Shown piece after piece: positions 12,415 through 19,882 of a stretch of DNA of 22,722 bases. Source of the stretch: an uncultured Faecalibacterium sp. (GTDB taxonomy: Bacteria; Bacillota; Clostridia; Oscillospirales; Ruminococcaceae); assembly GCA_937907025.1 (NCBI GenBank), contig CALESJ010000034.1:1-22722 (forward strand), read 5' to 3'. The first letter of the stretch is position 1, and every line of letters starts with the position of its first letter. The position numbers and the translations under genes are program-made. The notes under the pieces were generated by a model. It saw nothing but the letters and a program-made list of their open reading frames with translations, had not been told where the DNA came from and did not search any database.

Positions 12415-14199
12415 TTATTCCGCACCGGGCGGCGGTTCATGGACTTTTTCCTTGGTAATGGAAGCAAACAGCTTGCGGAAGTCTTCATCGCTGGTCTGTG
12501 CTGCCTGTTTGCTTTTGGGGGTAGCATGGCGCAGCCGTTCCAGGAACATGTCTATATCCTTGCGTACCAGACGCTGGCCGCTGTTCTGAGCCTGCACCTT
12601 CATAATCAGCGTGTACGCACTGTCCTCCAGGCAGGATGCCAGCGAGGTGGCATTGATGGGAATGCCCTTGTCTGCGCAGTCATAGATAGCACGGATGGCG
12701 GCCTGAATTTCCGGTTCCGGAACCGCCTCCAGATCCAGCTGCTGGCGCACATACGGGATCTCGTCCGGGTCCTGCATCATGGCCGCTGCCAGCTGCCGTG
12801 CCGCGGCGGCCGCGCCCATGGCCTCCTGCCCGCCCCGCTCATACGGAACGCGGATGTCAGCGCCGTTGCCCTGTGCTGCCATGTTCTGCTGTTCCTTGCG
12901 GTGTGCGCGCCGTGCTGCTCCGCGGAGCGCTCCTTCCATCTGGGAAAGAATCGCCTGTTTGGACACGCCGGTTTCCCCGGCTATGCGTCCGGCATACACA
13001 TCCCGGGCCGTGGGGGTCACACCGCCCGACGCCAGAATATCAATAGCTTCCCGGATGTATTCCAGTCGGCCGTCGTCCGTGCGCAGGTCATATTTCTGCT
13101 TGGCCTTGGACAGCTGAAATTCGGTGGGATTGGCTGCACCGTCCAGGATCATTTCGAACCGTTCCTTGCCATAATGGCGGATGAACTCGTCCGGGTCCTT
13201 GGCCCCCGGAATAGACAGCACCGACACCTTGACCGGCGTGTTGGCAAACAATCCCAGACTGCGGGCGGTGGCCTTCTGCCCGGCTTCGTCCGAGTCATAA
13301 CTCAAAACGGCTTCCTCGGCGTACTCGCTGAGCAGTTTCACCTGTTCCGGCGTCAGGGCCGTACCACAGGCACATACGGCGGTGTCGAACCCTGCCTCGT
13401 GCATGCTGATCACGTCCATGTAGCCTTCACACAGAATGTACCGTTTGGAGGCGGACTTCTTGGCCAGATTCAGAGCAAACAGGGTGCGGGATTTCTTGTA
13501 CACCAACGTTTCGGGGCTGTTGATGTACTTGGGTTTGGAATCATCCATAACACGTCCGCCGAACGCGATGATATTACCCCGCACATCAATGATGGGGACC
13601 ATGACACGGTGCCGGAACAGGTCGTACAGATTGCCCTTGGCACTGCGCTTGGCCAGGCCGCCCTCCTCGATTTCCACATCCGCAAATCCACGGCGGCGCA
13701 GATAGTGCAGCAGCCCGCCGAATTCATCCGGCGCATAGCCCAGACCGAAGCGACGGATAGCCCCATCGGACAAGCCACGCTTTTCCTTCCAGTAGCGGCG
13801 TGCCTCGGCCGCCTGGGGCGTTTTGGCATTGAGCTGCTCATAGAAATAGCGGGCGGCGCAGCGGTTCATTTCCAGCATGCGGCTGCGCTGGCGGCTTTCT
13901 TTGTCGTCCTCCTCCGGCATGGGCATACCGGCACGGGCGGCCAGCTGCTTGACCGCTTCCACATAGCTGAGATTGTTGATTTTGCGCACAAAGGTGATGG
14001 CATCTCCTGCGGCGCCGCAACCGAAGCAGTAGAAGCTCTGGGTATCCGGGTAAACGGCAAAGGACGGGGTCTTTTCATTGTGGAAGGGACACAATCCCAT
14101 CAGGGTGCGCCCGCTGCGCCGCAGCTGAACATATTGGCCGATCAGCTCTTCAATATCGTTGCGGCGGGCCACTTCCTGCACATATTCCTGCGGAATCAT
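12415..14199 (-). CDS. dnaG: DNA primase DnaG
   Basis: A 594-residue primase that makes the RNA primers for replication. The N-terminal CHC2 zinc finger is C37-x2-H40...C58-x2-C61 (CPFHN, CFGC). The RNA polymerase core contains the TOPRIM motifs ILCEGYMDV and LSYDSDEAGQKA, with the metal-binding E and DxD. The C-terminal part (about 440-594) matches the DnaB-helicase interaction domain in position, but its sequence is less conserved. The frame is open 19 codons upstream, but the ATG at 14197-14199 is chosen for its AAGGAGGTG ribosome site and the MIPQEYVQEVARRNDIEELI start. It lies 41 bases after the dgt-like gene and before rpoD, as in other Clostridia. Confidence 0.97.
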   Translation of the reverse strand: MIPQEYVQEVARRNDIEELIGQYVQLRRSGRTLMGLCPFHNEKTPSFAVYPDTQSFYCFGCGAAGDAITFVRKINNLSYVEAVKQLAARAGMPMPEEDDKESRQRSRMLEMNRCAARYFYEQLNAKTPQAAEARRYWKEKRGLSDGAIRRFGLGYAPDEFGGLLHYLRRRGFADVEIEEGGLAKRSAKGNLYDLFRHRVMVPIIDVRGNIIAFGGRVMDDSKPKYINSPETLVYKKSRTLFALNLAKKSASKRYILCEGYMDVISMHEAGFDTAVCACGTALTPEQVKLLSEYAEEAVLSYDSDEAGQKATARSLGLFANTPVKVSVLSIPGAKDPDEFIRHYGKERFEMILDGAANPTEFQLSKAKQKYDLRTDDGRLEYIREAIDILASGGVTPTARDVYAGRIAGETGVSKQAILSQMEGALRGAARRAHRKEQQNMAAQGNGADIRVPYERGGQEAMGAAAAARQLAAAMMQDPDEIPYVRQQLDLEAVPEPEIQAAIRAIYDCADKGIPINATSLASCLEDSAYTLIMKVQAQNSGQRLVRKDIDMFLERLRHATPKSKQAAQTSDEDFRKLFASITKEKVHEPPPGAE

Positions 14200-14240
14200 C
14201 GCGGGTACACCTCCTTGTTCTTTCGTTGGGGCATTCTGCG

Positions 14241-15242
14241 TTACAGCACCTGCCACTTCTGAGGGACGAACAGGTCTTCAAACAGACGGATGGCAAAATG
14301 GTCGCTCATGCCGGAAATATAATCCACCACGGCGCGGTCAATGCCCTGCTGATAGGCGATCTGCATATAGAAGTTCGGCATCAGGGACGGGTCATCGCAC
14401 AGGCGGGCATACAGTTCTTCCACAACCTTGTTCACCTTTTTTTCTTCCCGCTTGGCCTGCTTGTCCACATACACGGTGGAGTACATAAAATCTTTCAGCA
14501 GATGGTAGGCATCCTCCACGTTCGGGGAAAAATGCATTTCTCCGTCTGTGCTGTTGTCCACCAGATCGGTGATCATGGTGGTGATGCGCTGGCTCTTGGT
14601 CTTACCCAGAATCCGCACGGCATCCGGCGGCAGCGCATCGTTGGACAGGACTCCCGCCGTGATGGCGTCCTCTATGTCGTGGTTCAGGAACGCGATGTGG
14701 TCGGCATAGCGGACAGTACGGCCCTCCAGCGTGCTGGCCCACTCCCCAGTGGTGTGGGTCACAATGCCGTTGCGCACTTCCCAGGTCAGGTTCAGGCCCT
14801 TACCGTCTTTTTCCAGATAATCCACCACCCGCAGGCTCTGCTGATAGTGGGTAAAGCCGCCCGGGCACAGCCGGTCCAGTGCCCGCTCCCCTGCATGGCC
14901 GAAAGGCGTATGCCCCAGGTCATGCCCCAGGGCAATGGCTTCGGTCAGGTCCTCGTTAAGGCGCAACGCCCGGGCGATGGTCCTGGCGATCTGACTGACT
15001 TCCAGGGTGTGGGTCAGCCGGGTACGGTAGTGGTCGCCTTCGGGAGAAAGAAAGACCTGGGTCTTCTGCTTCAGGCGCCGAAACGCCTTGCAATGCAGAA
15101 TACGATCCCGGTCCCGCTGGTAGCAGGGACGCAGAGGGTCTTCCGGTTCCGGGCGGGAACGTCCGCGGGAATTTTCGCTCAGAGCCGCATACCGGCTGAA
15201 AGTCAGGCGTTCAATGGTCTGGGTCTGTTCGCGGACGTTCAT
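14241..15242 (-). CDS. dgt: Deoxyguanosinetriphosphate triphosphohydrolase-like HD protein
   Basis: A 333-residue HD-domain phosphohydrolase. The metal-binding pattern is visible as H78 in RTRLTHTLEV, H107-D108 in ALGHDLGHTPFGHAGE, and a later aspartate in YADHIAFLNHDIEDAI. The family signature CKAFRRLKQKTQVF precedes it. Dgt-type enzymes hydrolyse dNTPs to the deoxynucleoside and triphosphate; in Firmicutes this short form is usually called dGTPase-like, and its exact substrate cannot be read from the sequence. It starts MNVREQTQTIERLTFSRYAA after a GGGGGAAG ribosome site. It is directly upstream of dnaG, the standard Clostridia arrangement, linking nucleotide-pool control with priming. Confidence 0.93.
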   Translation of the reverse strand: MNVREQTQTIERLTFSRYAALSENSRGRSRPEPEDPLRPCYQRDRDRILHCKAFRRLKQKTQVFLSPEGDHYRTRLTHTLEVSQIARTIARALRLNEDLTEAIALGHDLGHTPFGHAGERALDRLCPGGFTHYQQSLRVVDYLEKDGKGLNLTWEVRNGIVTHTTGEWASTLEGRTVRYADHIAFLNHDIEDAITAGVLSNDALPPDAVRILGKTKSQRITTMITDLVDNSTDGEMHFSPNVEDAYHLLKDFMYSTVYVDKQAKREEKKVNKVVEELYARLCDDPSLMPNFYMQIAYQQGIDRAVVDYISGMSDHFAIRLFEDLFVPQKWQVL

Positions 15243-15304
15243 GGCACTTCCCCCTTTTTAGGATACTTACGGCACTTTGGCCGATAAAATTGCCTTCTAT
15301 ATTA

Positions 15305-15334
15305 TAAATACGATAAAAAAGCTCCAAACGCTTC
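15305..15334 (-). promoter_or_regulatory. Candidate promoter region of dgt-dnaG-rpoD
   Basis: The AT-rich gap 15243-15380 carries a minus-strand TATAAT overlapping 15301-15310, with a weak TTTGGA about 16 bases upstream. The GC-poor stem AAGAAGC/GCTTTTT in the same place could also act as a weak yigZ terminator. Either reading is tentative. Confidence 0.35.
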
Positions 15335-15380
15335 TTGAAAATGTGAAATTTTCATTTTTTATGGCAGCGATTCCATTTTT

Positions 15381-15998
15381 TCAGTAGGCGGCGTAATGCG
15401 GCTCCCCTACTGCGGGCTGTGCGGTTCCTCGGGTCAGCTCGCACAGGGCGGCACACAGTGGGCCTTCCTCCCCCGCCGGCATGCGCCAGCTGAGAGTGAC
15501 GGCATCATCAAAGACCGGTTCTTCCAGCCGGGTATCTGCCTGTTCAATCATGCGGCGGGCGGTTTCAAACAAGGGATAGGGCACGCGCAGGGTACAATCC
15601 ACCACGCTGCGCATGCTGACCAGCTCGGCAGCCTGCAAAGCACCGGACGCAGCCGCCGTATATGCGCGAACCAGGCCGCCTGTACCCAGCAGAATCCCGC
15701 CGAAATACCGGGTGACCACCACGATCACATCCGATACTCCCGCATGCTGGATACATTCCAGCACCGGGGTTCCGGCAGTCTTGGCGGGTTCGCCGTCATC
15801 CGAATAGCGTACCCGCCCATTGTGCAGCACATACGCATACACGTTGTGGCGGGCCGTGCGGTTGGCGGCGCGCACCGAATCCAGAAAAACCTGGGCGGTT
15901 TCCTCGGTATCGGCAAACGAAGCCACGCCGATGAACCGGCTGCGCTTTTCCTCGTATTCATACCGCGCGGTACCGCGGATGGTCTGATAATCAGCCAT
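15381..15998 (-). CDS. yigZ: YigZ/IMPACT family protein
   Basis: A 205-residue member of the UPF0029/IMPACT family. The signature VVVTRYFGGILLGTGGLVRA is in the middle, preceded by RHNVYAYVLHNGRVRYSDDGEPAKTAGTPVL. The N-terminal half carries the IMPACT fold; the C-terminal half (about 135-205) matches the small DUF1949-type domain in position. Eukaryotic IMPACT modulates GCN2, while the bacterial function is not settled. The open frame extends 45 codons upstream across the rpmE terminator, so the ATG at 15996-15998, with an AAGGAG ribosome site and start MADYQTIRGTARYEYEEKRS, is preferred. It follows rpmE after a strong terminator, so it may have its own promoter or depend on read-through. 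Confidence 0.9.
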   Translation of the reverse strand: MADYQTIRGTARYEYEEKRSRFIGVASFADTEETAQVFLDSVRAANRTARHNVYAYVLHNGRVRYSDDGEPAKTAGTPVLECIQHAGVSDVIVVVTRYFGGILLGTGGLVRAYTAAASGALQAAELVSMRSVVDCTLRVPYPLFETARRMIEQADTRLEEPVFDDAVTLSWRMPAGEEGPLCAALCELTRGTAQPAVGEPHYAAY

Positions 15999-16030
15999 AA
16001 GCCTGCTCCTTTGTTTTTGGGCATACAAGC

Positions 16031-16062
16031 AAAAAATACCCCAGATGTTTCCATCTGGGGTA
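16031..16062 (-). terminator. Rho-independent terminator of rpmE
   Basis: A perfect 11-bp stem, TACCCCAGATG (16037-16047) with CATCTGGGGTA (16052-16062), and a 4-base loop. On the minus strand it is followed by six T (complement of 16031-16036). It starts 12 bases after the rpmE stop. Confidence 0.93.
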
Positions 16063-16074
16063 AATGAAACATGA

Positions 16075-16281
16075 TTACTTGCCAGCCTTGGCGTAACGGC
16101 GCTTGAAGCGCTCGACGCGTCCGCCGGTGTCAACCAGCTTCTGCTTGCCGGTGTAGAACGGATGGCACTTGCTGCAGACTTCGACGCGGATCTCCGGACG
16201 GGTAGAACGAGTCTGGATAACGTTGCCGCAGGCGCAGGTGATGGTGCAATCCATATACTTCGGATGGATGCCTTCCTTCAT
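16075..16281 (-). CDS. rpmE: 50S ribosomal protein L31, zinc-binding type
   Basis: A 68-residue L31 starting MKEGIHPKYMDCTITCACGN. The four zinc ligands are present (C16, C18, C36, C39), so this is the C+ form rather than the zinc-free paralogue used under zinc limitation. L31 bridges the two ribosomal subunits. The ATG has an AGAGGTGA ribosome site. It appears monocistronic, with a near-perfect promoter about 130 bases upstream and a strong terminator 12 bases downstream. The rho gene that often neighbours rpmE is not here. The roughly 130-base leader is long enough to hold an autoregulatory structure, but none was assigned. Confidence 0.97.
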   Translation of the reverse strand: MKEGIHPKYMDCTITCACGNVIQTRSTRPEIRVEVCSKCHPFYTGKQKLVDTGGRVERFKRRYAKAGK

Positions 16282-16417
16282 TGCGTTTCACCTCTTTCTC
16301 GATCATGACTAACGGGAGCCATACTTAATATATGTGCTCATCACAATCTTGACTTATCGGCTACCAGCATACGCCATCCTGTGCGAACGGAGCAGCCTTT
16401 CAAACGATTGCCGTAAA

Positions 16418-16446
16418 AGTATACCAAAGTCCTTGCAATTTGTCAA
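16418..16446 (-). promoter_or_regulatory. Strong sigma-A promoter of rpmE
   Basis: On the minus strand there is TTGACA (complement of 16441-16446), exactly 17 bases, then TATACT (complement of 16418-16423). Predicted start near 16411, giving a leader of about 130 bases to rpmE. It lies just after the stop codon of the lysR-type gene. Confidence 0.85.
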
Positions 16447-16464
16447 GCCCTGTTTTTATCGCTG

Positions 16465-17343
16465 TCAGAGCGTTTTTGCAAAGGCACGCACACGGCGGGC
16501 AAACTCCCGGGCTGCCGGAGAAAGTCCGTTTTTGTCCAGGCAGGCCAGCCCGATGCTGCGTCCGGCGGCAGGCTCCAGTGCCAGCACCTGGACCCCGTTT
16601 TTCCGGCTGGGCTGGGTCAGCAGCAGCTGCGGCATAATGGCCACCCCCTGCCCGCAGGCTACCATTCCCACCATGGATTCATCGTCGATGACGTAGCAGG
16701 CAGTGTGCACACGCAGGTCGTTGCGTTTCAGGTAATTCTGGATGTCGGCGTCAGTATCGGCGCGCTGGCTGACAAACGACAACGTGCGCAGTTCGTCGGC
16801 ACTGATTTTACCGTCCCGCTTGGGGGTAAAGTCCGGCGGCGCAATACAGACAAGGGAGTCCGTATACAGCGGTTCAAAGTCCAGGTCCTGGGAGCAGGAG
16901 TCGGATAGGAACCCCAGCTCCGCCGTACCGTTTTTCAGCCAGGCGGCAATATCGGCGTAACTGCCCTGGTACACCTCCACCTCAATTCCTGGGTAGTCTT
17001 TCTGAAAAGCAGGTACAAGCTGCGGCAGCCAGATCACACAGGCGCTGTTGAAGACGCCCACCCGCAAAACGCCTTTGTGCAGACCGTTGACCTGGGCGAT
17101 GGACTGCTCCAGAGATTCCCCACTGGCCAGTACCCGGCGCACGGCCGGCATCAGGCTTTCCGCGGCAGCGGTCATGGTCACGCCGGTCTTGGTACGGGTG
17201 AACAGCGGAAAACCGCATTCGGACTCCATCCCTGCCACCGCATGGCTGATGGCCGACGGGGTCAGGTGCAGCTGTTCGGCTGCGCGGGCGAACGAGCCTT
17301 CCTGGGCAATGGTGGAAAATATCAGACAGCTGAGCAGCGTCAT
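16465..17343 (-). CDS. LysR-family transcriptional regulator
   Basis: A 292-residue protein with the LysR layout. The N-terminal winged helix-turn-helix is at about residues 1-60 (FSTIAQEGSFARAAEQLHLT, PSAISHAVAGME, FPLFTRTKTGVTMT). The effector-binding domain is at about 88-290, starting GVLRVGVFNSACVIWLPQLV. LysR regulators usually bind DNA as tetramers, sense a small molecule and often repress their own gene while controlling a divergent transcript. The effector and targets here are not recognisable. The ATG at 17341-17343 has an AAGGAG site nine bases upstream; an out-of-frame ATG just before it opens only a three-codon frame. Divergent to it is a candidate small RNA and a CPBP protease operon. 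Confidence 0.92.
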   Translation of the reverse strand: MTLLSCLIFSTIAQEGSFARAAEQLHLTPSAISHAVAGMESECGFPLFTRTKTGVTMTAAAESLMPAVRRVLASGESLEQSIAQVNGLHKGVLRVGVFNSACVIWLPQLVPAFQKDYPGIEVEVYQGSYADIAAWLKNGTAELGFLSDSCSQDLDFEPLYTDSLVCIAPPDFTPKRDGKISADELRTLSFVSQRADTDADIQNYLKRNDLRVHTACYVIDDESMVGMVACGQGVAIMPQLLLTQPSRKNGVQVLALEPAAGRSIGLACLDKNGLSPAAREFARRVRAFAKTL

Positions 17344-17398
17344 ACCATGCTTCTCCTTGTGTTGAACGAAATTCAGGTTTTATGTGAAAAAATTGAAT

Positions 17399-17427
17399 TT
17401 TACTTATCACGCATACTGTACTATGAT
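17399..17427 (+). promoter_or_regulatory. Candidate promoter divergent from lysR
   Basis: TTTACT (17399-17404), 17 bases, TATGAT (17422-17427). It would start a transcript near 17434 that runs into the terminator ending near 17533 without any protein gene between. Confidence 0.4.
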
Positions 17428-17443
17428 TAGTTGAGAAAGTCAA
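17415..17443 (-). promoter_or_regulatory. Candidate lysR promoter
   Basis: On the minus strand there is TTGACT (complement of 17438-17443), 17 bases, then TACAGT (complement of 17415-17420). Leader about 65 bases. It overlaps the plus-strand candidate promoter at 17399-17427, the face-to-face geometry common at autoregulated LysR loci. Confidence 0.5.
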
Positions 17444-17533
17444 GGGTGCCGCACACACCCTGGACTGACACGATTCATTTTCCTTCCTCTTAATAGCCTC
17501 TTCGGTCCGCACAACCGACGAGGCTGTTTTTTA
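17434..17533 (+). ncRNA. Candidate small RNA with two hairpins sharing one loop
   Basis: A span of about 100 bases on the plus strand with no reading frame. The first hairpin is AGGGTG (17443-17448), loop CCGCACA, CACCCT (17456-17461). The second is the terminator stem 17495-17506/17514-17525, whose loop is also CCGCACA. The single-stranded stretch between them is pyrimidine-rich (TTTCCTTCCTCTT), of the kind that can pair with ribosome sites. There is a plausible promoter upstream and a T-run at the end. It could instead be a leader of the downstream CPBP gene that terminates early. No known RNA family is recognised. Confidence 0.4.
17495..17533 (+). terminator. Orphan plus-strand terminator
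   Basis: A 12-bp stem with one mismatch (17495-17506 with 17514-17525), 7-base loop CCGCACA, then G and six T. No T-run exists on the minus side, so it acts on plus-strand transcription. No plus-strand protein gene precedes it in the window. Confidence 0.8.
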
Positions 17534-17563
17534 TTATACGGAGTTTTATGCTTGTAGGACGGT

Positions 17564-17603
17564 TTGTGTTGTGGTACACTAACCATGATATATAAAGTAT
17601 AAT
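17564..17603 (+). promoter_or_regulatory. Candidate promoter of the CPBP-deaminase-reductase operon
   Basis: A perfect TATAAT at 17598-17603 follows the orphan terminator. The best -35 is unclear: TACACT lies 17 bases upstream, and TTGTGG (17569-17574) pairs better with the alternative -10 TATAAA (17591-17596). At least one start just ahead of the TTG codon is likely. Confidence 0.45.
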
Positions 17604-17651
17604 TCTGCGCGGCGCCAACCTGTGGCCGCGCGTGAAACGGGGAAGTTTATT

Positions 17652-18578
17652 TTGCAAAAAATCGCAAAGACCCGCGGAGTCAAGGGGGCATCCTCCTGGT
17701 GCGCCCTGGCCGCTGTGGGATATTTGGCCATACGCTCCCTGCTGGAAGCGTTTGTTTCTTTTTTGATGGGGCTTCGGGTCCCGGGGGCCACCCTGGCCAG
17801 CCCCACCGGTTTTTCCCAGACTGAGGCGGGGATGCTGTCCATGATCGCCGCTGTGGGCGGGATTCTGCTGCCTGTCTTTCTGCTGCTGCGCCTGACACGG
17901 CTTCGGGCTGAGGATTTGCGGCTGCTGATTCCCGCGCCGTGGAGTCCTGCCTTCTGCCTGCCGGTGTTTCTGGGCATCGCCAATGCCGCCAATCTCTTTG
18001 GTGGTTTGCTGGGGCACTTGCTGGGAACTGAGGGCAGCGCCACTCCCCTTCCGGCCGGCGGCAGCGCCCTTGTCGTGAACTTCATCGGACTGTGCGTTGT
18101 GCCTGCCATTCTGGAAGAGCTGTTCTTCCGCGGGGCCTTGCAGGGGCTCATGCGCCCCTGCGGCAGCGCCGCCGCCATCTTCGCTCCGGCCCTGTTGTTT
18201 GCCCTGCTGCACATGGACCTGGCCCAGGGCATTACCGCCTTTGTATGCGGTGTCTTTCTCGGCTGGCTGACCGAGCGTACCGGCAGCATTCTGCCCGGTA
18301 TGCTGCTGCACTTTGTCAACAATACCATTGCCTTTATCGTGGCATACTTGCAGCTGTATGCGGCGGATTCCACCGCGCTGTTCTCCGAGTTGTTTGTGCT
18401 GCTCTTCTTCCCGCCGGTAGCCCTGTGGCTTATCTGGCACGCCATGAAGCAGGGATTCCGCTTTTCCGCCGGGCTGCGCCCCGGTGTGGATGCCGCAGCT
18501 GTTTTTTCCAGCCCTGCTTACACGGTGGCGGTGGTGTTTCTGGCGGTTTTCAGCGTCTATCTGAATCAGGTCGGGTGA
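17652..18578 (+). CDS. CPBP (CAAX/ABI-type) intramembrane metalloprotease
   Basis: A multi-span membrane protein of 308 residues from the TTG at 17652, chosen because GGGGAAG lies six bases upstream. The frame also opens at a GTG at 17622, which has no ribosome site. At least six hydrophobic segments are visible, e.g. around ALAAVGYLAIRSLLEAFVSF and the C-terminal VAVVFLAVFSVYL. The CPBP motifs are present: E155-E156-x3-R160 in ILEELFFRG, a second-motif histidine in ALLHMDLAQG, and HFVNN in LPGMLLHFVNNTIAF. Members include Rce1-like proteases and bacteriocin-immunity proteins; the substrate here is unknown. The stop is six bases before the deaminase ATG, so they are co-transcribed. Confidence 0.9.
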   Translation: MQKIAKTRGVKGASSWCALAAVGYLAIRSLLEAFVSFLMGLRVPGATLASPTGFSQTEAGMLSMIAAVGGILLPVFLLLRLTRLRAEDLRLLIPAPWSPAFCLPVFLGIANAANLFGGLLGHLLGTEGSATPLPAGGSALVVNFIGLCVVPAILEELFFRGALQGLMRPCGSAAAIFAPALLFALLHMDLAQGITAFVCGVFLGWLTERTGSILPGMLLHFVNNTIAFIVAYLQLYAADSTALFSELFVLLFFPPVALWLIWHAMKQGFRFSAGLRPGVDAAAVFSSPAYTVAVVFLAVFSVYLNQVG

Positions 18579-18584
18579 GTTGTT

Positions 18585-19091
18585 ATGACAGATCAGGAAT
18601 TGATGCAGGCTGCGCTGGAAGAAGCCCGGCTCGCATTTGAGGCCGGTGAAGTCCCGGTGGGTGCCGTCATCGCCAAGGACGGCGAGATCATTGCCCGCGC
18701 CCACAACCTGCGGGAAACCGGGAAAAACGCCTTGTACCACGCCGAACTCATGGCCATCGACCAGGCCTGCCAGGCATTGGGCGGCTGGCGGCTGTGGCAG
18801 TGCGAACTGTTTGTCACCCTGGAGCCCTGCCCCATGTGCAGCGGCGCTATCATCAACAGTCGGCTGCGTCGTATTGTATATGCAGCCTCCGACCCCAAGG
18901 CCGGGTGCTGCGGGTCCCTGACCGACCTGTTTGCCCTGCCTTTCAATCACCACCCCATCATCGAGCATGGCCTCATGGAAGAGGAAGCCCAGCAATTGTT
19001 ACAGGCATTCTTTGCCTCTCTGCGTCAGAAGCGCCTGGCTGCCAAGGCCATAAAAAAGCAAAAGGAGCTTACAGATGACACCCAATCTTGA
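18585..19091 (+). CDS. tadA: TadA-like nucleoside/tRNA adenosine deaminase
   Basis: A 168-residue zinc-dependent cytidine-deaminase-fold protein. The zinc and proton-transfer residues are H52-A-E54 and P-C82-P-M-C85. TadA converts adenosine to inosine at the wobble base of tRNA-Arg(ACG). The residues before the HAE motif read NALYHAE rather than the more usual DATAHAE, so a related nucleoside deaminase is possible. The FALPFNHHP segment and the C-terminal basic helix (RQKRLAAKAIKKQK) match TadA-type enzymes that bind tRNA. It starts six bases after the CPBP stop and overlaps the reductase gene by 17 bases, indicating an operon. Confidence 0.82.
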   Translation: MTDQELMQAALEEARLAFEAGEVPVGAVIAKDGEIIARAHNLRETGKNALYHAELMAIDQACQALGGWRLWQCELFVTLEPCPMCSGAIINSRLRRIVYAASDPKAGCCGSLTDLFALPFNHHPIIEHGLMEEEAQQLLQAFFASLRQKRLAAKAIKKQKELTDDTQS

Positions 19092-19830
19092 CCATCAGAC
19101 TGTTCTCATCACCGGCGGGAGCCGTGGCATCGGCGCTGCTTCTGTACTGGCCTTTGCCAAAGCCGGATACCGGGTGGCCTTTACCTGGCACAATCACGAG
19201 GAAGCCGCCCGCCGGGTGGTGGATTCCGTTCGGAACGCCATGCCTGACGCTCTGTGCCTGGCCATTCAGGCCGATTCCGCTGATTCCGCCGCGGTGAACG
19301 CTGCCGTGGCGCAGACTGCCCGGGAGTTAGGCGGTCCCCAGGTGCTGGTATGTAATGCCGGCATCGCCCAGCAGAAGCTGTTTACCGACCTGACGGATGA
19401 AGACTGGCGGCGGATGATGAGCGTGGATCTGGACGGTGTCTTTTACGCCTGCCGTGCAGTACTGCCCGGTATGATCCGCGAAAAATATGGTCGCATCCTC
19501 TGCGTCAGCAGCATGTGGGGGCAGACGGGCGGCAGTTGTGAGGTCCATTACTCAGCTGCCAAAGCCGGCGTCATCGGACTGTGCCGCGCGCTGGCCAAGG
19601 AAGAAGGGCCTTCCGGCATTACGGTCAACTGCGTGGCCCCCGGTGTCATCGACACCGATATGATGGCTTCTTTCACCGAGGAAGACCGCGCCGCGCTGGC
19701 CGAAGAAACGCCGGTGGGACGCCTGGGCACAGCCGAGGAAATCGCCCGCACTCTGGTTTTTCTGGCCTCCCCGGACGCCGGGTATATCACCGGACAGGTC
19801 ATCGGCCAGAACGGCGGCCTGGTTATCTGA
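19075..19830 (+). CDS. SDR-family reductase, FabG-like, probably YmfI type
   Basis: A 251-residue classical short-chain dehydrogenase. The cofactor loop is TGGSRGIG (residues 13-20), followed by N94-A-G96 and the catalytic S146, Y159 and K163 (SSMWGQTGGSCEV, then HYSAAKAG). The C-terminal NGGLVI closing is typical. FabG itself reduces 3-oxoacyl-ACP. The WGQTGGSCEV block before the catalytic tyrosine resembles, from memory, the Firmicutes YmfI group, which reduces the 5-aminopentanone modification on elongation factor P, so that role is favoured over fatty acid synthesis; no fab genes are nearby. Its ATG has an AAAGGAG site inside the end of tadA, giving a 17-base overlap and translational coupling. 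Confidence 0.85.
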   Translation: MTPNLDHQTVLITGGSRGIGAASVLAFAKAGYRVAFTWHNHEEAARRVVDSVRNAMPDALCLAIQADSADSAAVNAAVAQTARELGGPQVLVCNAGIAQQKLFTDLTDEDWRRMMSVDLDGVFYACRAVLPGMIREKYGRILCVSSMWGQTGGSCEVHYSAAKAGVIGLCRALAKEEGPSGITVNCVAPGVIDTDMMASFTEEDRAALAEETPVGRLGTAEEIARTLVFLASPDAGYITGQVIGQNGGLVI

Positions 19831-19840
19831 AACACCACTT

Positions 19841-19882
19841 CCCTCTTCCCTGCATATCATGTGGCAGGAAGGGGGATTTTTT
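19841..19882 (+). terminator. Terminator-like hairpin that contains the GH25 ribosome site
   Basis: The left arm 19841-19853 pairs with the right arm 19864-19875: 12 pairs including one G-U, with a single bulged C, around a 10-base loop. A T6 run (19877-19882) follows. The right arm is GCAGGAAGGGGG, which is also the only ribosome site of the next gene, and the T-run ends directly at its ATG (19883). It therefore looks like the reductase operon terminator and a translation-blocking structure at once. Confidence 0.75.

Noticed and set aside
12439..14262. A 607-codon plus-strand frame over dnaG
   Set aside because: It is antisense to a complete primase gene and its translation resembles no protein family.
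17490..18995. A 501-codon minus-strand frame over the CPBP and deaminase genes
   Set aside because: It is a glycine/glutamine-rich shadow opposite two genes with clear motifs and good ribosome sites.
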